DNA of 64,000 bases, from assembly GCF_007827275.1 (NCBI RefSeq), contig NZ_VISE01000001.1, forward strand, positions 3,906,001-3,970,000. Reading direction: 5' to 3'. The notes under the pieces are model-generated. The model was not told where the DNA came from and ran no database searches. It saw only the letters and a list, made by a program, of their open reading frames with translations. The position numbers were made by a program, and so were the translations under genes. This document shows, in pieces, positions 63,829-64,000 of this stretch. The first letter of the stretch is position 1. Each line of letters opens with the position of its first letter. Source of the stretch: Gillisia sp. Hel_I_86 (GTDB lineage: Bacteria; Bacteroidota; Bacteroidia; Flavobacteriales; Flavobacteriaceae).

Positions 63829-64000
63829 ATGCAGCATATAGTTATTCTTACCGGCGCCGGAATTAGTGCAGAAAGCGGTCTTAAAACTTTTCGCGACTCC
63901 GATGGGCTTTGGGAAGGATATGACATTATGGAAGTCGCCTCGCCTGATGGTTGGGATAGAAACATGGAAAAAGTATTAGATTTCTACAATCAACGCAGAA
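63829..64000 (+). CDS. cobB: Sir2-family NAD-dependent deacylase, N-terminal part
   Basis: Truncated by the window edge at 57 codons. MQHIVILTGAGISAESGLKTFRDSDGLWEGYDIMEVASPDGWDRN has the NAD-binding GAGISxESGxxTFR motif of sirtuins. The enzyme removes acyl groups from lysine using NAD. The ATG at 63829 is the first in this frame after the tRNA terminator. The catalytic His and zinc Cys residues lie beyond the edge. Confidence 0.9.
   Translation, partial: MQHIVILTGAGISAESGLKTFRDSDGLWEGYDIMEVASPDGWDRNMEKVLDFYNQRR

Overview
The window is chromosomal DNA from a member of the Bacteroidota, almost certainly the family Flavobacteriaceae (genus not resolvable by eye). The evidence is an AT-rich genome, promoters of the Bacteroidota form TTG-N19-TAnnTTTG, TonB-dependent receptors that begin with a carboxypeptidase-regulatory-like domain, and several families found mainly in this phylum (DUF4290, DUF5916, DUF6146/DUF6787, BatA-type proteins). 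Gene order is dense and mixed-strand. I see no transposase, integrase, phage structural gene, CRISPR array or rRNA, so this is mostly core genome with small accessory insertions.

Layout. 1-4.1 kb: the end of clpC, a small STAS-like protein, histidine ammonia-lyase and the NAD(P)HX repair enzyme. 4.2-8.1 kb: gcvT, a Rossmann epimerase-like protein, a flavodoxin-fold protein, pterin carbinolamine dehydratase and YebC. 8.1-14.5 kb: an acyltransferase, proline dehydrogenase, aroB, a DJ-1/PfpI protein, YihY, DinB and an Lrp regulator. 14.6-16.4 kb: an M14 peptidase and a helix-turn-helix regulator, divergent, sharing an intergenic region filled with GTTTAC/GTAAAC operators. 17.1-22.6 kb: a topoisomerase IV operon (parE, a small membrane protein, parC, mscL). 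22.9-31.4 kb: ychF, a TonB receptor, a half-size solute-binding lipoprotein coupled to a CDF transporter, an amber-interrupted gene, a GNAT protein and an exported CarboxypepD_reg protein. 31.6-36.6 kb: ferredoxin, acyl-CoA reductase, serC, serA-like and two small DUF genes. 36.6-39.2 kb: a His/Cys-rich exported protein with a second TonB receptor. 39.6-45.2 kb: folE, msrA, a DUF5916 outer-membrane protein and a LolD-like ATPase. 45.5-53.5 kb: two paralogous soluble GAF histidine kinases, BatA, a metal-site-less dihydroorotase homologue, an esterase and a metallo-hydrolase. 53.6-64 kb: a large unrecognised protein, murA (Asp in place of the catalytic Cys), DUF4290, DUF493, a NadR-like ATPase, recQ, fmt, HU, yqgE, a class IV aminotransferase, a START-like protein, tRNA-Met and the start of a sirtuin gene.

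Other structure. Five dispersed copies of a palindrome-rich, MITE-like element (about 150 bp, or about 300 bp when another element sits inside it) occupy the larger gene-free gaps. The observations most worth following are the operator array at the HTH/M14 pair, the nested repeat family, the Cys-to-Asp MurA, the dihydroorotase homologue lacking metal ligands, the in-frame amber codon at 28721, the solute-binding/CDF pair, the His/Cys-rich protein next to a TonB receptor, and the hairpin plus U-tract touching the aminotransferase start codon.
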